Positions 47,396 through 56,326 of a stretch of DNA of 64,000 nt are shown one piece after another. Source of the DNA: Agrobacterium pusense. Its GTDB lineage: Bacteria > Pseudomonadota > Alphaproteobacteria > Rhizobiales > Rhizobiaceae. The notes beneath the pieces are model-generated. The model was not told the origin of the DNA, made no database searches, and was given only the letters and a program-made list of their open reading frames with translations. Numbering within the stretch: the stretch's first letter is position 1; each line of letters starts with the position of its first letter. The translations under genes and the position numbers were made by a program. Location: positions 744,001-808,000 of the forward strand of contig NZ_FNBB01000002.1 in NCBI RefSeq assembly GCF_900102105.1. Direction: 5' to 3'.

Positions 47396-48577
47396 TCAGC
47401 CCTTGGCGCGATAGCCGTAGAGCCAGTCGAAGTCCTTCACGAAGGCGTCGGTGGGACGCGTGGAAAACACGAAGTCCCGCGCGATACGCACCGGGCCTGT
47501 GGCGTGATAGGCAAAACGATTGAGAGAGGCCCGCTTGCGGGCCTTTTCTATGCGCGGCAGGCGCAGCGCCTCGAAGGCGGCAAGAGCCTGCGGCGCGGGC
47601 AGGGTGGCTGCAGCATCGCTGCCCACCATGGTTCCCGCGAGTTCAAACGCATCTTCGATCGCCATGGCTGCCCCCTGGGCGGCGAACGGCATCATGGCAT
47701 GCGCTGCGTCGCCGATCAGCACCGTGTCCCGGCCATTGTGCCAGCGGCCGGGGCCGGCCTGATAAAGCGGCCAGAAGGTCGGGTTTTCGGACGAATCGAG
47801 CAACCGGACGATGTCAGGGCTGAAGCCGCGAAACTGTTCAAGAAGCAGGGCTTTCTGCCGCCCGCTCGATTCCGCCCGCCACGTCGCGCCGGGATCGGCG
47901 CCCAGCGCGATGGCGACGATGTTGAAACCGCCGACTTCTTTCAGCGGATAGGCGACGATATGGCCACCCGAGCCGAGATAGGCCGTGACGGCGCTTTTGT
48001 TGATGGCCGACGGCACGGCATTGGCGGCAACGGTGAAGCGCCAGGCGACATTGCCGGAGAAGGTGGCGGTGGGAGCGGCAGGAACGGCAAAGCGGGCCGC
48101 CGACCAGACACCGTCCGCGCCGACAATCAGATCATGGTCGCGGAATGTGGTTGCGGCAATCACATCGGCCGTCGCGTTTTCGATGCGTTTGCCGAGATGC
48201 AACCGGCATAGCGGATTGTCTGTCACCGTCTGGAGAAGTGCGCTTTGCAGGGTGGAGCGGTGCAGCACGCCATAGGGTGCGCCCCAGCGTGTACGCGCCA
48301 CCGCGCCCACAGGCAGGGAGAGCAGCGTTGCGAGCGATTTTCCGGAGGCGAGTTCGACACTGACGGGCTCGGTCCAGCGCGCCTCGATGGCAGGCAGCAC
48401 GCCAAGCGTGGCGAGAATGCGGGCGGCATTGGGCGAAATCTGCAGGCCGGCGCCTACTTCCGTCAGTTCGCCGGCCTGTTCGATGATGTCGCAGTCTATA
48501 CCGTGCCGGGCAAAAGAAAGGGCAGCGGTGAGACCGGCAATGCCGGCACCGATAATGGCTACGGATTTTATGGGCAT
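47396..48577 (-). CDS. FAD-dependent aromatic-ring monooxygenase family protein
   Basis: A 393-aa class A flavoprotein hydroxylase. N-terminal FAD motif AIIGAGIAGLTAAL, the DG motif in DLIVGADGVWSAAR near residue 153, and the late GDAAHAMMPFAAQGAAMAIEDA near 282. It looks most like salicylate-hydroxylase-type or UbiH-like enzymes; the true substrate is unknown. The next gene upstream on the strand, a zinc-finger protein, lies 28 bases away, so they may share a transcript. Confidence 0.85.
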   Translation of the reverse strand: MPIKSVAIIGAGIAGLTAALSFARHGIDCDIIEQAGELTEVGAGLQISPNAARILATLGVLPAIEARWTEPVSVELASGKSLATLLSLPVGAVARTRWGAPYGVLHRSTLQSALLQTVTDNPLCRLHLGKRIENATADVIAATTFRDHDLIVGADGVWSAARFAVPAAPTATFSGNVAWRFTVAANAVPSAINKSAVTAYLGSGGHIVAYPLKEVGGFNIVAIALGADPGATWRAESSGRQKALLLEQFRGFSPDIVRLLDSSENPTFWPLYQAGPGRWHNGRDTVLIGDAAHAMMPFAAQGAAMAIEDAFELAGTMVGSDAAATLPAPQALAAFEALRLPRIEKARKRASLNRFAYHATGPVRIARDFVFSTRPTDAFVKDFDWLYGYRAKG

Positions 48578-48605
48578 GATGCGCCCCGATCAGGAAAAGT
48601 GGAGG

Positions 48606-48851
48606 TCAGGCAGCCTTCACGTGGAAAACGCAGCCCGGAGGATTGGTCTGCTCGGCCTTCAGCGACGGATTGTAGCGATAAAGGGTGGAGCAGTAGGAAC
48701 AGACCTTCTCATTGTCGTCGCCCATATCGATGAAGATATGCGGATGATCGTAAGGAACGGAAGCGCCGGTGCACATGAATTCCTTGACGCCGATCTCGAT
48801 CATGCGGTGTCCGCCATCGTTCTGGAAGTGGGGAATGGTATGCCCGGCCAT
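48606..48851 (-). CDS. CHCC zinc-finger protein (NDUFS6-like)
   Basis: An 81-aa protein from ATG 48851 (GGAGACGAAC site). It carries the zf-CHCC pattern: Cys in FMCTG, His in PYDHPHIFIDM and C-x2-C in KVCSYCSTLYRYN. This domain is shared with the mitochondrial complex I subunit NDUFS6; bacterial homologues are small predicted zinc proteins. The gene sits 28 bases upstream of the monooxygenase and is divergent from an alpha/beta hydrolase. A complex I role is suggested by homology only. Confidence 0.85.
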   Translation of the reverse strand: MAGHTIPHFQNDGGHRMIEIGVKEFMCTGASVPYDHPHIFIDMGDDNEKVCSYCSTLYRYNPSLKAEQTNPPGCVFHVKAA

Positions 48852-49021
48852 GTTCGTCTCCAAATGCAATATCGTTGTAGAGCCGCAATCCGTCTTCGCA
48901 TGCCGGCTCGTCGTTGCGGATATGTAGCCTCAAACGCATTGCATCTCCATAAAAATCGTCAGCAAAACATGTTCAACATTGCTAATTCCTGCCATATGGT
49001 CCGGCAAAAAGGATGTCCTTG

Positions 49022-49798
49022 ATGAATCTCAACACGCCGCAGTTTTCCGATTTTTTCCATGACGGCCTTCGCCTCGCTTATTTTGACGAAGGCGATCCGG
49101 CGGGAGACCCGGTTTTGCTGATCCATGGCTTTGCATCCAGCGCCAACGTCAACTGGGTCCATCCTGGCTGGCTGAAGACGCTGGGAGATGCCGGCTACCG
49201 GGTGATCGCCATCGATAATCGCGGCCATGGCGCAAGCGACAAGCCGCATGATACGGAGGCCTATTATCCGTCCGTCATGGCCGAAGATGCGGTGGCGCTG
49301 CTCAACCATCTCGGCATCGCAGAGACGCATGTGATGGGTTACTCCATGGGTGCGCGCATTTCCGCCTTCCTGGCCATGGCGCATCCCGAGCGCGTGCGTT
49401 CTCTGGTCTTCGGCGGGCTCGGTATCGGCATGGTCGAAGGTGTGGGCGACTGGGACCCGATCGCAGAGGCGCTTCTCGCGCCTTCGCTCGATGTCGTGAC
49501 CCATGAGCGCGGCCGCATGTTCCGAGCCTTTGCCGATCAGACGAAAAGCGACCGCCTGGCGCTTGCCGCCTGCATCGAGACATCGCGGGTTCTCGTCACA
49601 CGCGACCAGGCGGCAAAGATAGATGCGCCGACGCTGATCGCGGTCGGAACGAAGGACGATATTGCCGGCTCCGGTGAAGAGCTCGCTGCCATCATGCCGC
49701 ACGCGCGGGCGATCGACATTCCCGGCCGCGACCACATGCTGGCCGTCGGCGACCGCGTGTTCAAGGCGGCGGTGCTGGATTTCTACCGTTCGTTCTGA
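49022..49798 (+). CDS. Alpha/beta hydrolase
   Basis: A 258-aa cytosolic alpha/beta hydrolase without a signal peptide. Catalytic triad visible: oxyanion HGFASSANVN near residue 37, nucleophile in MGYSMGARIS near 105, Asp in VGTKDDIAG and His in GRDHMLAVGD near 241. AAGGA lies 8 bases before ATG 49022; the in-frame ATG 49013 is too close to that site. The substrate is unknown. It is divergent from the zinc-finger gene. Confidence 0.85.
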   Translation: MNLNTPQFSDFFHDGLRLAYFDEGDPAGDPVLLIHGFASSANVNWVHPGWLKTLGDAGYRVIAIDNRGHGASDKPHDTEAYYPSVMAEDAVALLNHLGIAETHVMGYSMGARISAFLAMAHPERVRSLVFGGLGIGMVEGVGDWDPIAEALLAPSLDVVTHERGRMFRAFADQTKSDRLALAACIETSRVLVTRDQAAKIDAPTLIAVGTKDDIAGSGEELAAIMPHARAIDIPGRDHMLAVGDRVFKAAVLDFYRSF

Positions 49799-49998
49799 GT
49801 TGACGCATTTTCGAGGAAAAACGGTGCAGGCTTTCCGCGCAGAAGCGCGGCAAAGCGCAGTTCGGCAAGAAACGGTTTTTCAAGCTGCATGAAGAAAAAC
49901 TGAAGCCGTGCCGCCTTTAAAGTCGTCATTCGAATCCCATTTCTAATGCACGTCTTTTTCTGTATAAAGAACGACCACTGCAAACGAGGAGACCGTTC

Positions 49999-50823
49999 AT
50001 GGTCGCACGTACCGAGGCCCGTCAGCCTGAACAGCTGGCGATCGTCGACCCGATCTGGGGCAGCCTGCTGCATGAAGCGCGCAGCGCCGCCGCACAGGAT
50101 CCGCTGCTTTCAGCCTTTCTTTATTCGACGATCCTCAACCACCGGTCTCTCGAAGAATGTGTGATCTACCGTATCTGCGAACTTCTCGACCATCCGGACA
50201 TACAGGCCGTGCTGTTGCGTCAGACCTTCCAGGACATGCTGGATGACTGGCCGGAATGGGGAAGCGTTCTCCGCGTCGACATCCAGGCCGTTTACGATCG
50301 CGATCCGGCCTGCACGCGCTTTATGGAACCGCTGCTTTATTTCAAGGGTTTCCAGGCCATCCAGACCCATAGGCTTGCCCACTGGCTGCTGCAGAAAGGC
50401 CGCAAGGATTTCGCGCTTTATCTGCAGAGCCGGTCTTCGAGCATTTTCCAGACCGATATCAACCCCGCAGCACGCATCGGCAAGGGCATCTTCCTCGACC
50501 ACGCCACCGGGCTGGTGGTTGGCGAGACGGCAGTCATCGGCGATAACGTCTCCATCCTGCATGGCGTCACCCTCGGCGGCACCGGCAAGGAAGGGGCGGA
50601 CCGTCACCCGAAGATCGCCAACGGTGTGATGATCGGCGCGGGGGCGAAAATCCTCGGCAATATCGAAATCGGCAGCTGCTCGCGCATCGCCGCAGGATCT
50701 GTAGTGCTGAAGCCGGTTCCGCCGAAGACCACGGTTGCCGGCGTGCCGGCGCGGGTGGTGGGAGAAGCAGGGTGTTCTGAACCCTCGCGCCTGATGGACC
50801 AGCTCATCGGAGCCGATATCTGA
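49999..50823 (+). CDS. cysE: Serine O-acetyltransferase
   Basis: Makes O-acetylserine, the carbon acceptor for sulfide in cysteine synthesis. It is 274 aa, with an N-terminal helical SATase domain (residues 15-150; FLYSTILNHRSLEE, DIQAVYDRDPAC) and a C-terminal left-handed beta-helix of hexapeptide repeats (IGKGIFLDHATGLVVGETAVIGDNV, then GVTLGGTGK). Catalytic Asp and His lie in LDHATG. A GAGGAG site precedes ATG. The small DUF3126 gene follows about 140 bases later. Confidence 0.96.
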   Translation: MVARTEARQPEQLAIVDPIWGSLLHEARSAAAQDPLLSAFLYSTILNHRSLEECVIYRICELLDHPDIQAVLLRQTFQDMLDDWPEWGSVLRVDIQAVYDRDPACTRFMEPLLYFKGFQAIQTHRLAHWLLQKGRKDFALYLQSRSSSIFQTDINPAARIGKGIFLDHATGLVVGETAVIGDNVSILHGVTLGGTGKEGADRHPKIANGVMIGAGAKILGNIEIGSCSRIAAGSVVLKPVPPKTTVAGVPARVVGEAGCSEPSRLMDQLIGADI

Positions 50824-50963
50824 GCGGCACTGTCGCGTTGACAGGTGGCCGGGTTTTTGCCGTCGTCCGTGTGGAAGACACGGATGACCTGCCGCTTTCA
50901 CTTTACTTTGGCCTTTGTCCCATGCCAAAAGCGGGCCAACGCGAACCGCACAGGAGAATAGTG

Positions 50964-51167
50964 GTGAAAGCCGACGAAATCAAAAAACTCGACGCCTACT
51001 TCAAGCGTACCTTCAACCCGACGATGGTGGTCAAGGCGCGTCCGCGCAAGGACGATTCCGCCGAAGTGTATCTTGGCGAAGAGTTTCTCGGCGTCGTTTA
51101 CATCGATGACGAAGACGGCGACCGTTCCTACAATTTCTCGATGGCGATCCTCGACGTCGACCTGTGA
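50964..51167 (+). CDS. DUF3126 family small protein
   Basis: A 67-aa protein starting at GTG 50964 (or the adjacent GTG 50961) after a perfect AGGAG site at 50952-50956. It is acidic at the C-terminus (YIDDEDGDRSYNFSMAILDVDL) and matches the alphaproteobacterial DUF3126 family, often next to cysE; the function is unknown. A terminator follows within 40 bases. Confidence 0.85.
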   Translation: MKADEIKKLDAYFKRTFNPTMVVKARPRKDDSAEVYLGEEFLGVVYIDDEDGDRSYNFSMAILDVDL

Positions 51168-51203
51168 TCGTCACCGTTCGGTGACCCAAGGGGCCTCCAT
51201 TCA

Positions 51204-51242
51204 TCGCCCGCGGTGGTTCACGCCGCGGGCGATTTGTTTTTC
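51204..51242 (+). terminator. Intrinsic terminator after the DUF3126 gene
   Basis: 9-bp stem CGCCCGCGG / CCGCGGGCG with a 9-base loop, then ATTTGTTTTT. It overlaps the last codons of the convergent P450 gene (stop at 51218). Confidence 0.82.
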
Positions 51243-52612
51243 CGTTGCACGATCCGCATCGTCAGGCGACTTTCCGGCCGCAATGTTACCCGCATCAGCG
51301 GTGCCGCAGTTGCCGTTGACCTGTTTTCCAGATGAAGGCCTTGCAGAAGAACGGCCAGAATCGCGACGGCTTCCATCATCGCAAAAGCATTGCCGATGCA
51401 GATGCGGGGCCCCGCCCCGAATGGCATATAGGCATAGCGGTGGCGCGCCTTCGCCTTTTCCGGTTCGAAGCGCGACGGATCGAAGCGCTCGGGCTCGTCC
51501 CACAAGGCGGAGTGGCGGTGCACGGCATAGATGGGCACGTAAAGAACGGTGCCCGCCGGAATATCATGCCCGCCGAGCCTGAAGTCTTCAAGCGCCGTGC
51601 GTGTAATGACCGGAGCTGGCGGGTAAAGCCGCATCGCTTCCGAGAACACCTGTCGGGTATAGGTCAGGCCGGCGATATGTTCCGCCGCGACCGGTTCACC
51701 GGCGGTGACGGCGTCGATTTCCTCGAGGATTTTTCTCTCCGTCTCCCGGTTCTTCGACAGAAGGTGAAACGTCCATGCGAGACCGAGCGCCGTCGTTTCG
51801 TGGCCGGCGGTGATGAATGTCAGGAGATTGTCGACGATTTCCGTGTCGGTCATCATGCGTCCGGTTTCAGGATCCCTGGCCTCCAGCAGCATCGAGACGA
51901 GGTCGTTCCTTTCGGATGCATTTTTCCGCCGTCCGGCAATCACCTTCGCAAGGCTTTCGCGCAGATAACCGACGGCGATCCGGGCCTTGCGCCGGCCGGG
52001 ATGAGGTAGCCATTCCGGCGCCCCCAGCATGGTGAGCGCGAAGGTCCAGCCTGTCGGTTTCAGATAATCGGTAATACTCTGTTCGACCCGCGCAACATCA
52101 ATTCCGTATCCACCGGACATCATCGTTTCGACGATGATGTCGAACGTGGTTCGCATCATTTCGTGGCCCACGTCGATGTCACCAATGGAAGGAGAGCGCC
52201 AGCGCGCTTCCGTGCGTCGTGCCGTCTCGATCATGACCGGAAGCAGATCCAACAGCTTTTCGTGGCGGAAAGCGCCTGCGACGGATTGCCGTTGCCATTT
52301 CCAATGGTCTCCGTCGGCGGTCAGAAGTCCCTGACCGAGGGCCGGGCCGAGGACGCGCCGCACATCTTCACCCTTGCCAAGCAGATGGGCGTTCTTGACC
52401 AGAGCCTCGTGGATCAAAACCGGGTCGGCGAGATGCACGCGCATCGTATCGCCAAGGCGAGTGAAAACCGCAGGTTCATGAAAGATTTCCGGCGGCAACG
52501 CCTTCAACGGATTGCGGATAATGGAGAGAGCGAGACGCGCGGTGGCGAGCTTCGATACGGTTTGTGTCCCGATCGCCTCGGGCGAGGGGCTGCGAAGGCC
52601 GGTGTCGGTCAT
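51218..52612 (-). CDS. Cytochrome P450
   Basis: A 464-aa haem-thiolate monooxygenase. From ATG 52612 (AAAGGA site) the haem-binding signature FGAGPRICIGNAFAMME lies near residue 405, the I-helix oxygen motif AGHETT near 285, and the ExxR pair in SEAMRLYPPAP near 340. No membrane anchor is evident, so it should be soluble. No ferredoxin or reductase gene is adjacent, so it must use redox partners from elsewhere. A divergent tetR gene and two identical operators lie in the shared upstream region. Confidence 0.95.
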   Translation of the reverse strand: MTDTGLRSPSPEAIGTQTVSKLATARLALSIIRNPLKALPPEIFHEPAVFTRLGDTMRVHLADPVLIHEALVKNAHLLGKGEDVRRVLGPALGQGLLTADGDHWKWQRQSVAGAFRHEKLLDLLPVMIETARRTEARWRSPSIGDIDVGHEMMRTTFDIIVETMMSGGYGIDVARVEQSITDYLKPTGWTFALTMLGAPEWLPHPGRRKARIAVGYLRESLAKVIAGRRKNASERNDLVSMLLEARDPETGRMMTDTEIVDNLLTFITAGHETTALGLAWTFHLLSKNRETERKILEEIDAVTAGEPVAAEHIAGLTYTRQVFSEAMRLYPPAPVITRTALEDFRLGGHDIPAGTVLYVPIYAVHRHSALWDEPERFDPSRFEPEKAKARHRYAYMPFGAGPRICIGNAFAMMEAVAILAVLLQGLHLENRSTATAAPLMRVTLRPESRLTMRIVQRKNKSPAA

Positions 52613-52654
52613 CTGCGGGTCCTTTATGCGCGTTGAACTATGGCAACATGCTGT

Positions 52655-52672
52655 TAAGGTGTTTACCTTATA
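52655..52672. promoter_or_regulatory. Predicted TetR operator 1
   Basis: TTAAGGTGTTTACCTTAT: imperfect palindrome with half-sites TTAAGG and CCTTAT. It lies in the 111-base P450-tetR divergent region, nearer the P450. Confidence 0.7.
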
Positions 52673-52680
52673 CCGGTAAT

Positions 52681-52698
52681 TTAAGGTGTGTGCCTTAA
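52681..52698. promoter_or_regulatory. Predicted TetR operator 2
   Basis: TTAAGGTGTGTGCCTTAA: perfect 6-base half-sites around a 6-base spacer, same spacing as operator 1 and centred 26 bases from it. Confidence 0.75.
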
Positions 52699-52723
52699 TT
52701 TTCAATGGTGGGGTGAAATTTCT

Positions 52724-53380
52724 ATGATGAACGGCGCGAAACGGCCGGGGCGATCCCTGACACGTGAAAAAATTCTAGATGTTACGCTCGGTCTCTTCAA
52801 CGAACGTGGCCCGGACCGTGTGACAACGGCCGAAATCGCCGGCGATGTGAAAATAAACGAGGGCAATCTCTATTATCATTTCCGCACCAAGGAATCGCTG
52901 GTCCTTGCCCTGTTCGCCCGCTTCGAAAACGATGCGCTGGCGCTCGTCGCGACTGTTGACGGAGCGGACGAGGCGGCTGCGGCGACTTATGCCGGCTTTC
53001 TGCGGCAGTGGTTCTCTCTCGTCTGGAACTACCGCTTCCTTTTTCGCGATCTTGTCGGTCTGGTGGCGTTGGCACCGGGGCTGGTGGAGCCCGTCCGAAC
53101 CATAAGCGCCGCCATGCGTCTGGCGGTCGGCCACATCGTCACGCGGATGCAGAATGCGGAGCTGGTGGACATTCCCGAACCGGAGCGCGAGGCGGTTTTG
53201 ACGAATTTGTGGATCGTCTCGACCTATTGGGCGTCCTATCTTAATCTGCAGGAAGGTGTCAGCGAATTCGGGTCGCAGCAACTGGAGTGGGGGCTGCGGC
53301 AGGTATCCAGTCTGTTCAGGCCTTATCTTTCTTCCGAGGCAATGGCCGAGCTGGAGGCACTGGGAGAAGGCGAGAAATAA
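52724..53380 (+). CDS. TetR family transcriptional regulator
   Basis: A 218-aa regulator. The N-terminal TetR helix-turn-helix spans residues 8-55 (REKILDVTLGLFNERGPDRVTTAEIAGDVKINEGNLYYHF), and the C-terminal ligand domain is helical. The ATG at 52724 (or 52727) follows GGGTGA; an in-frame ATG at 52688 would overlap operator 2 and is unlikely. It is divergent from the P450 gene with two shared operators, so it likely represses the P450 and itself, with the P450 substrate or product as candidate inducer. Confidence 0.92.
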   Translation: MMNGAKRPGRSLTREKILDVTLGLFNERGPDRVTTAEIAGDVKINEGNLYYHFRTKESLVLALFARFENDALALVATVDGADEAAAATYAGFLRQWFSLVWNYRFLFRDLVGLVALAPGLVEPVRTISAAMRLAVGHIVTRMQNAELVDIPEPEREAVLTNLWIVSTYWASYLNLQEGVSEFGSQQLEWGLRQVSSLFRPYLSSEAMAELEALGEGEK

Positions 53381-53412
53381 TGTCCCCGACAGGGGATATT
53401 TGCGCCAATGGA

Positions 53413-53440
53413 AAACCGCCCGTTTATAGCGGGCGGTTTC
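53413..53440. terminator. Bidirectional terminator between tetR and formaldehyde dehydrogenase
   Basis: 10-bp stem AAACCGCCCG / CGGGCGGTTT with a 7-base loop; T-rich on the plus strand, and A-rich on its 5' side so usable on the minus strand too. A smaller hairpin CACCGG/CCGGTG follows at 53446-53461. Confidence 0.8.
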
Positions 53441-53466
53441 ATTACACCGGTTTTCCGGTGCAGGCG

Positions 53467-54657
53467 TCAGGCCGCCTTGAGCAGGTCGCCATGCGGATCG
53501 AGCACGAACTTGGTGGCTGCGCCCTGGTCGAAGCTCTCATAGCCCTGTACGGCATCGTCGAGCGCAATGATCCTGGCGTTGACGATGTCGGCAATCGGCA
53601 GGCGGTCGTGCAGGATCGCCTGCATGAGCTGGCGGTTATATTTCAGCACCGGTGTCTGGCCGGTGTGGAAGGATTGCGCCTTCGCCCAACCGAGGCCGAA
53701 ACGCAGTGACAGGCTGCCCTGTTTGGCAGCATCATCCACCGCGCCCGGATCTTCGGTGACATAAAGGCCTGGAATGCCGATCGAGCCGGCGGCGCGGGTG
53801 ATTTCCATCATCTGGTTGAGAACGATCGCCGGCTGTTCGCCGCCTGCGTGGCCGCGCGCTTCAAAGCCGACCGCTTCGATCGCGCTGTCCACCTCGTTGG
53901 TGCCGACAATCTCGGCGATCATGTCGCCCAGCCGGTCGCCCTTCGAGAGATCGACGGGTTCGAAGCCGACTTTCGCAGCGTGGGCAAGACGATCCTTGTT
54001 GAAATCGCCGATCATGACGACCGCGGCACCCAGAATGCGGGCGGAGGCGGCAGCCGCGAGGCCGACCGGGCCGGCACCGGCGACATAAACAGTGGAGCCG
54101 ACGCCGACACCGGCCTTTACTGCGCCGTGGAAGCCGGTTGGCAGAATGTCGGAGAGCATGGTGAGGTCGCGGATCTTCGACATCGCCTTGTCACGATCCG
54201 GGAATTTCAGCAGGTTGAAATCGGCATAGGGGATGGTGACATATTTCGCCTGACCACCGATCCAGCCGCCCATGTCGACGTAGCCATAAGCGCCGCCGGC
54301 GCGGGACGGGTTCACCGTGAGGCACACGCCGGTATCCTGCGACTTGCAGCAGCGGCAGCGGCCGCAGGCGACGTTGAACGGCACGGAGACGATGTCGCCA
54401 ACCTGCAGCATCTCAACGTCGATGCCCTTCTCGATGACTTCGCCGGTGATTTCATGACCGAGAACGAGGCCCGGCATCGCCGTGGTGCGGCCGCGCACCA
54501 TGTGCTGGTCGGAGCCGCAGATATTGGTGGAAATCACCTTGAGAATGACACCGTGCTCGATGCGGCGGCCATCCGGCGCCTCAAGCTTCGGGTCGTCAAT
54601 GTCGCGGACTTCGACCTGACCCGGCCGCATGTAGACGACGCCTCTGTTCCTGCTCAT
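53467..54657 (-). CDS. fdhA: Glutathione-independent formaldehyde dehydrogenase
   Basis: Zinc medium-chain dehydrogenase of the Pseudomonas putida FdhA type that oxidises formaldehyde with NAD without glutathione. It is 396 aa from ATG 54657, which follows GGAGG by 8 bases. Motifs: catalytic-zinc Cys in NICGSDQHMV near residue 45, GHEITGEV with His/Glu, structural-zinc Cys cluster CGRCRCCKSQDTGVC, and nucleotide motif GAGPVGLAAA. The long insert SRAGGAYGYVDMGGWIGGQ is typical of this class. It lies alone between tetR (convergent) and the DUF815 gene. Confidence 0.9.
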   Translation of the reverse strand: MSRNRGVVYMRPGQVEVRDIDDPKLEAPDGRRIEHGVILKVISTNICGSDQHMVRGRTTAMPGLVLGHEITGEVIEKGIDVEMLQVGDIVSVPFNVACGRCRCCKSQDTGVCLTVNPSRAGGAYGYVDMGGWIGGQAKYVTIPYADFNLLKFPDRDKAMSKIRDLTMLSDILPTGFHGAVKAGVGVGSTVYVAGAGPVGLAAAASARILGAAVVMIGDFNKDRLAHAAKVGFEPVDLSKGDRLGDMIAEIVGTNEVDSAIEAVGFEARGHAGGEQPAIVLNQMMEITRAAGSIGIPGLYVTEDPGAVDDAAKQGSLSLRFGLGWAKAQSFHTGQTPVLKYNRQLMQAILHDRLPIADIVNARIIALDDAVQGYESFDQGAATKFVLDPHGDLLKAA

Positions 54658-54818
54658 ATCCATCTCCTCCATGGTTTGAACACCGTACCTGTCCGCTCCT
54701 CCGCGGGCAGATGACTTCATGGGTGCAGCAAACCATGAGAGGGGAGATGTGGCGTTCGGGAATACGACACGCGGTGTGGTCGTAACGACACCGCGTTTCG
54801 CCCGATGTCACGGTGGTG

Positions 54819-55691
54819 TTATCTGTCGAGCGGTTTCCTGAGGCGGCCGGCGGCGTCCTGAATATATTGCCAGGCGACACGGCCTGAGCGGCCGCCGCGG
54901 GTGGTTGCCCATTCCAACGCCTCGTGATGCAGTGTCTCGCGGTCGAGACCCAGATCGAAATGCGTGGCATAGCTGTCGATCATCGTCAGATAATCTTCCT
55001 GACCGCATTTGTGGAAACCGAGCCAGAGGCCGAAGCGATCGGAGAGCGACACCTTTTCCTCAACCGCTTCGGATGGGTTGATGGCAGTGGACTGCTCGTT
55101 TTCCATCATGTGACGCGGCAGAAGATGGCGACGGTTGGAGGTCGCATAAAACAGCACATTGTCAGGACGTCCCTCGATGCCGCCGTCGAGCGCTGCCTTC
55201 AGCGATTTATAGGCGGTGTCGTCATGGTCGAAGGAGAGGTCGTCGCAGAAAACGATGACGCGCTGGCCGGAGGCCTTGAGGATGTCGAGCAGGGCGGGCA
55301 GGGTGTGGATGTCCTCGCGGTGCACTTCCACCAGCTTGAGCGAAACACCGCTTGCCGCACGCACATCTTCGTGAACGGCCTTCACCAGCGATGACTTGCC
55401 CATGCCGCGCGCACCCCACAGCAGCACGTTGTTGGCGGCGAAACCTTCCGCGAAACGCAGCGTGTTTTCGTGGAGAATGTCGCGGACATGATCGACGCCG
55501 CGGATGAGTTTCAACGCGATGCGGTTGGGGCGGGCAACAGGCTGCAGGAAAGAGTTCAGCGGCGCCCAGACAAAACAATCCGCCGCATTCCAGTCGTTTA
55601 CGGCGGGCGCCGGTCCCGCCAGCCGTTCGACGGCATCGGTGAGCCGGCGCAGTTCTGAAAGAAGCAGGGAGGCCGTTTCTTCTCGAATCAT
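54819..55691 (-). CDS. DUF815 AAA+ family ATPase
   Basis: A 290-aa P-loop protein from ATG 55691. Walker A is in LLWGARGMGKSSLV near residue 95, Walker B-like IVFCDDLSF near 148, and sensor 1 FYATSNRRHLLP near 182. Members occur widely in proteobacteria without a known substrate. It is divergent from yajC across about 200 bases. I cannot say whether it acts with the export genes. Confidence 0.88.
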   Translation of the reverse strand: MIREETASLLLSELRRLTDAVERLAGPAPAVNDWNAADCFVWAPLNSFLQPVARPNRIALKLIRGVDHVRDILHENTLRFAEGFAANNVLLWGARGMGKSSLVKAVHEDVRAASGVSLKLVEVHREDIHTLPALLDILKASGQRVIVFCDDLSFDHDDTAYKSLKAALDGGIEGRPDNVLFYATSNRRHLLPRHMMENEQSTAINPSEAVEEKVSLSDRFGLWLGFHKCGQEDYLTMIDSYATHFDLGLDRETLHHEALEWATTRGGRSGRVAWQYIQDAAGRLRKPLDR

Positions 55692-55898
55692 GGTGTTTCT
55701 TCCGCTTGTCTGATGTTCAAAACTCTGTTTTGCGCCCGGCCTAGCATGGTGTTTGGCGCCCATAAAGGTTAAGAGGTCCGGAATCGGTACGGCGAGGGCC
55801 CTGCATCTGTTGCAATCCCGGCGTTCCCCACTATATTCCGGCGGCTTGAAAGCTGGGGCGGCATACGAGGTCGTGCCGTAATCGTTGAGGAGTTTTAT

Positions 55899-56246
55899 AT
55901 GTTCATTAGTCAAGCTTTTGCCCAGGACGCAGCGGGCGGCACGTCGGCGCTGGGTTCCGGCCTTGAAATGCTTTTCCTGTTTGCGCCGCTCATGGTGGTC
56001 TGGTATTTTTTCCTCATCCGTCCGCAGCGCGCACAGATGAAAAAGCGCCAGGAAACGCTGACCAATATTCGCCGCGGTGATCAGGTCGTTCTCGGCGGCG
56101 GCATCGTCGGCAAGGTGACCAAGGTCATCGATGACAGTGAACTCGAAGTCGAAATCGCCGAAGGCGTGAAAATCCGCGCTGCCCGTGCTTACATTGCCGA
56201 AGTGCGCGTGAAGGGCGAAGTGGTCAAGACGGAAGCAGCTTCCTGA
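55899..56246 (+). CDS. yajC: Preprotein translocase accessory subunit YajC
   Basis: A 115-aa inner-membrane protein of the SecDF-YajC complex. It has a single N-terminal helix (LFLFAPLMVVWYFFLIRPQ), then the conserved cytoplasmic block RPQRAQMKKRQE and GDQVVLGGGIVGKV. A GAGGAG-type site precedes ATG. secDF begins 80 bases downstream. Confidence 0.95.
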   Translation: MFISQAFAQDAAGGTSALGSGLEMLFLFAPLMVVWYFFLIRPQRAQMKKRQETLTNIRRGDQVVLGGGIVGKVTKVIDDSELEVEIAEGVKIRAARAYIAEVRVKGEVVKTEAAS

Positions 56247-56326
56247 TCCTGCCGGACAACCGAATGCCCGATTGCGAATTTTGACGGGTTGCGCAGAGCG
56301 CGACCCCAACCCTGACCGAGATCGAA

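Noticed and set aside
49835-49850. Hairpin CCGCGC-AGAA-GCGCGG between the hydrolase and cysE as terminator
   Set aside because: Good stem but no T-run after it; left unassigned.
54672-54720. Upstream starts for formaldehyde dehydrogenase
   Set aside because: The GGAGG site lies within this stretch and serves ATG 54657.
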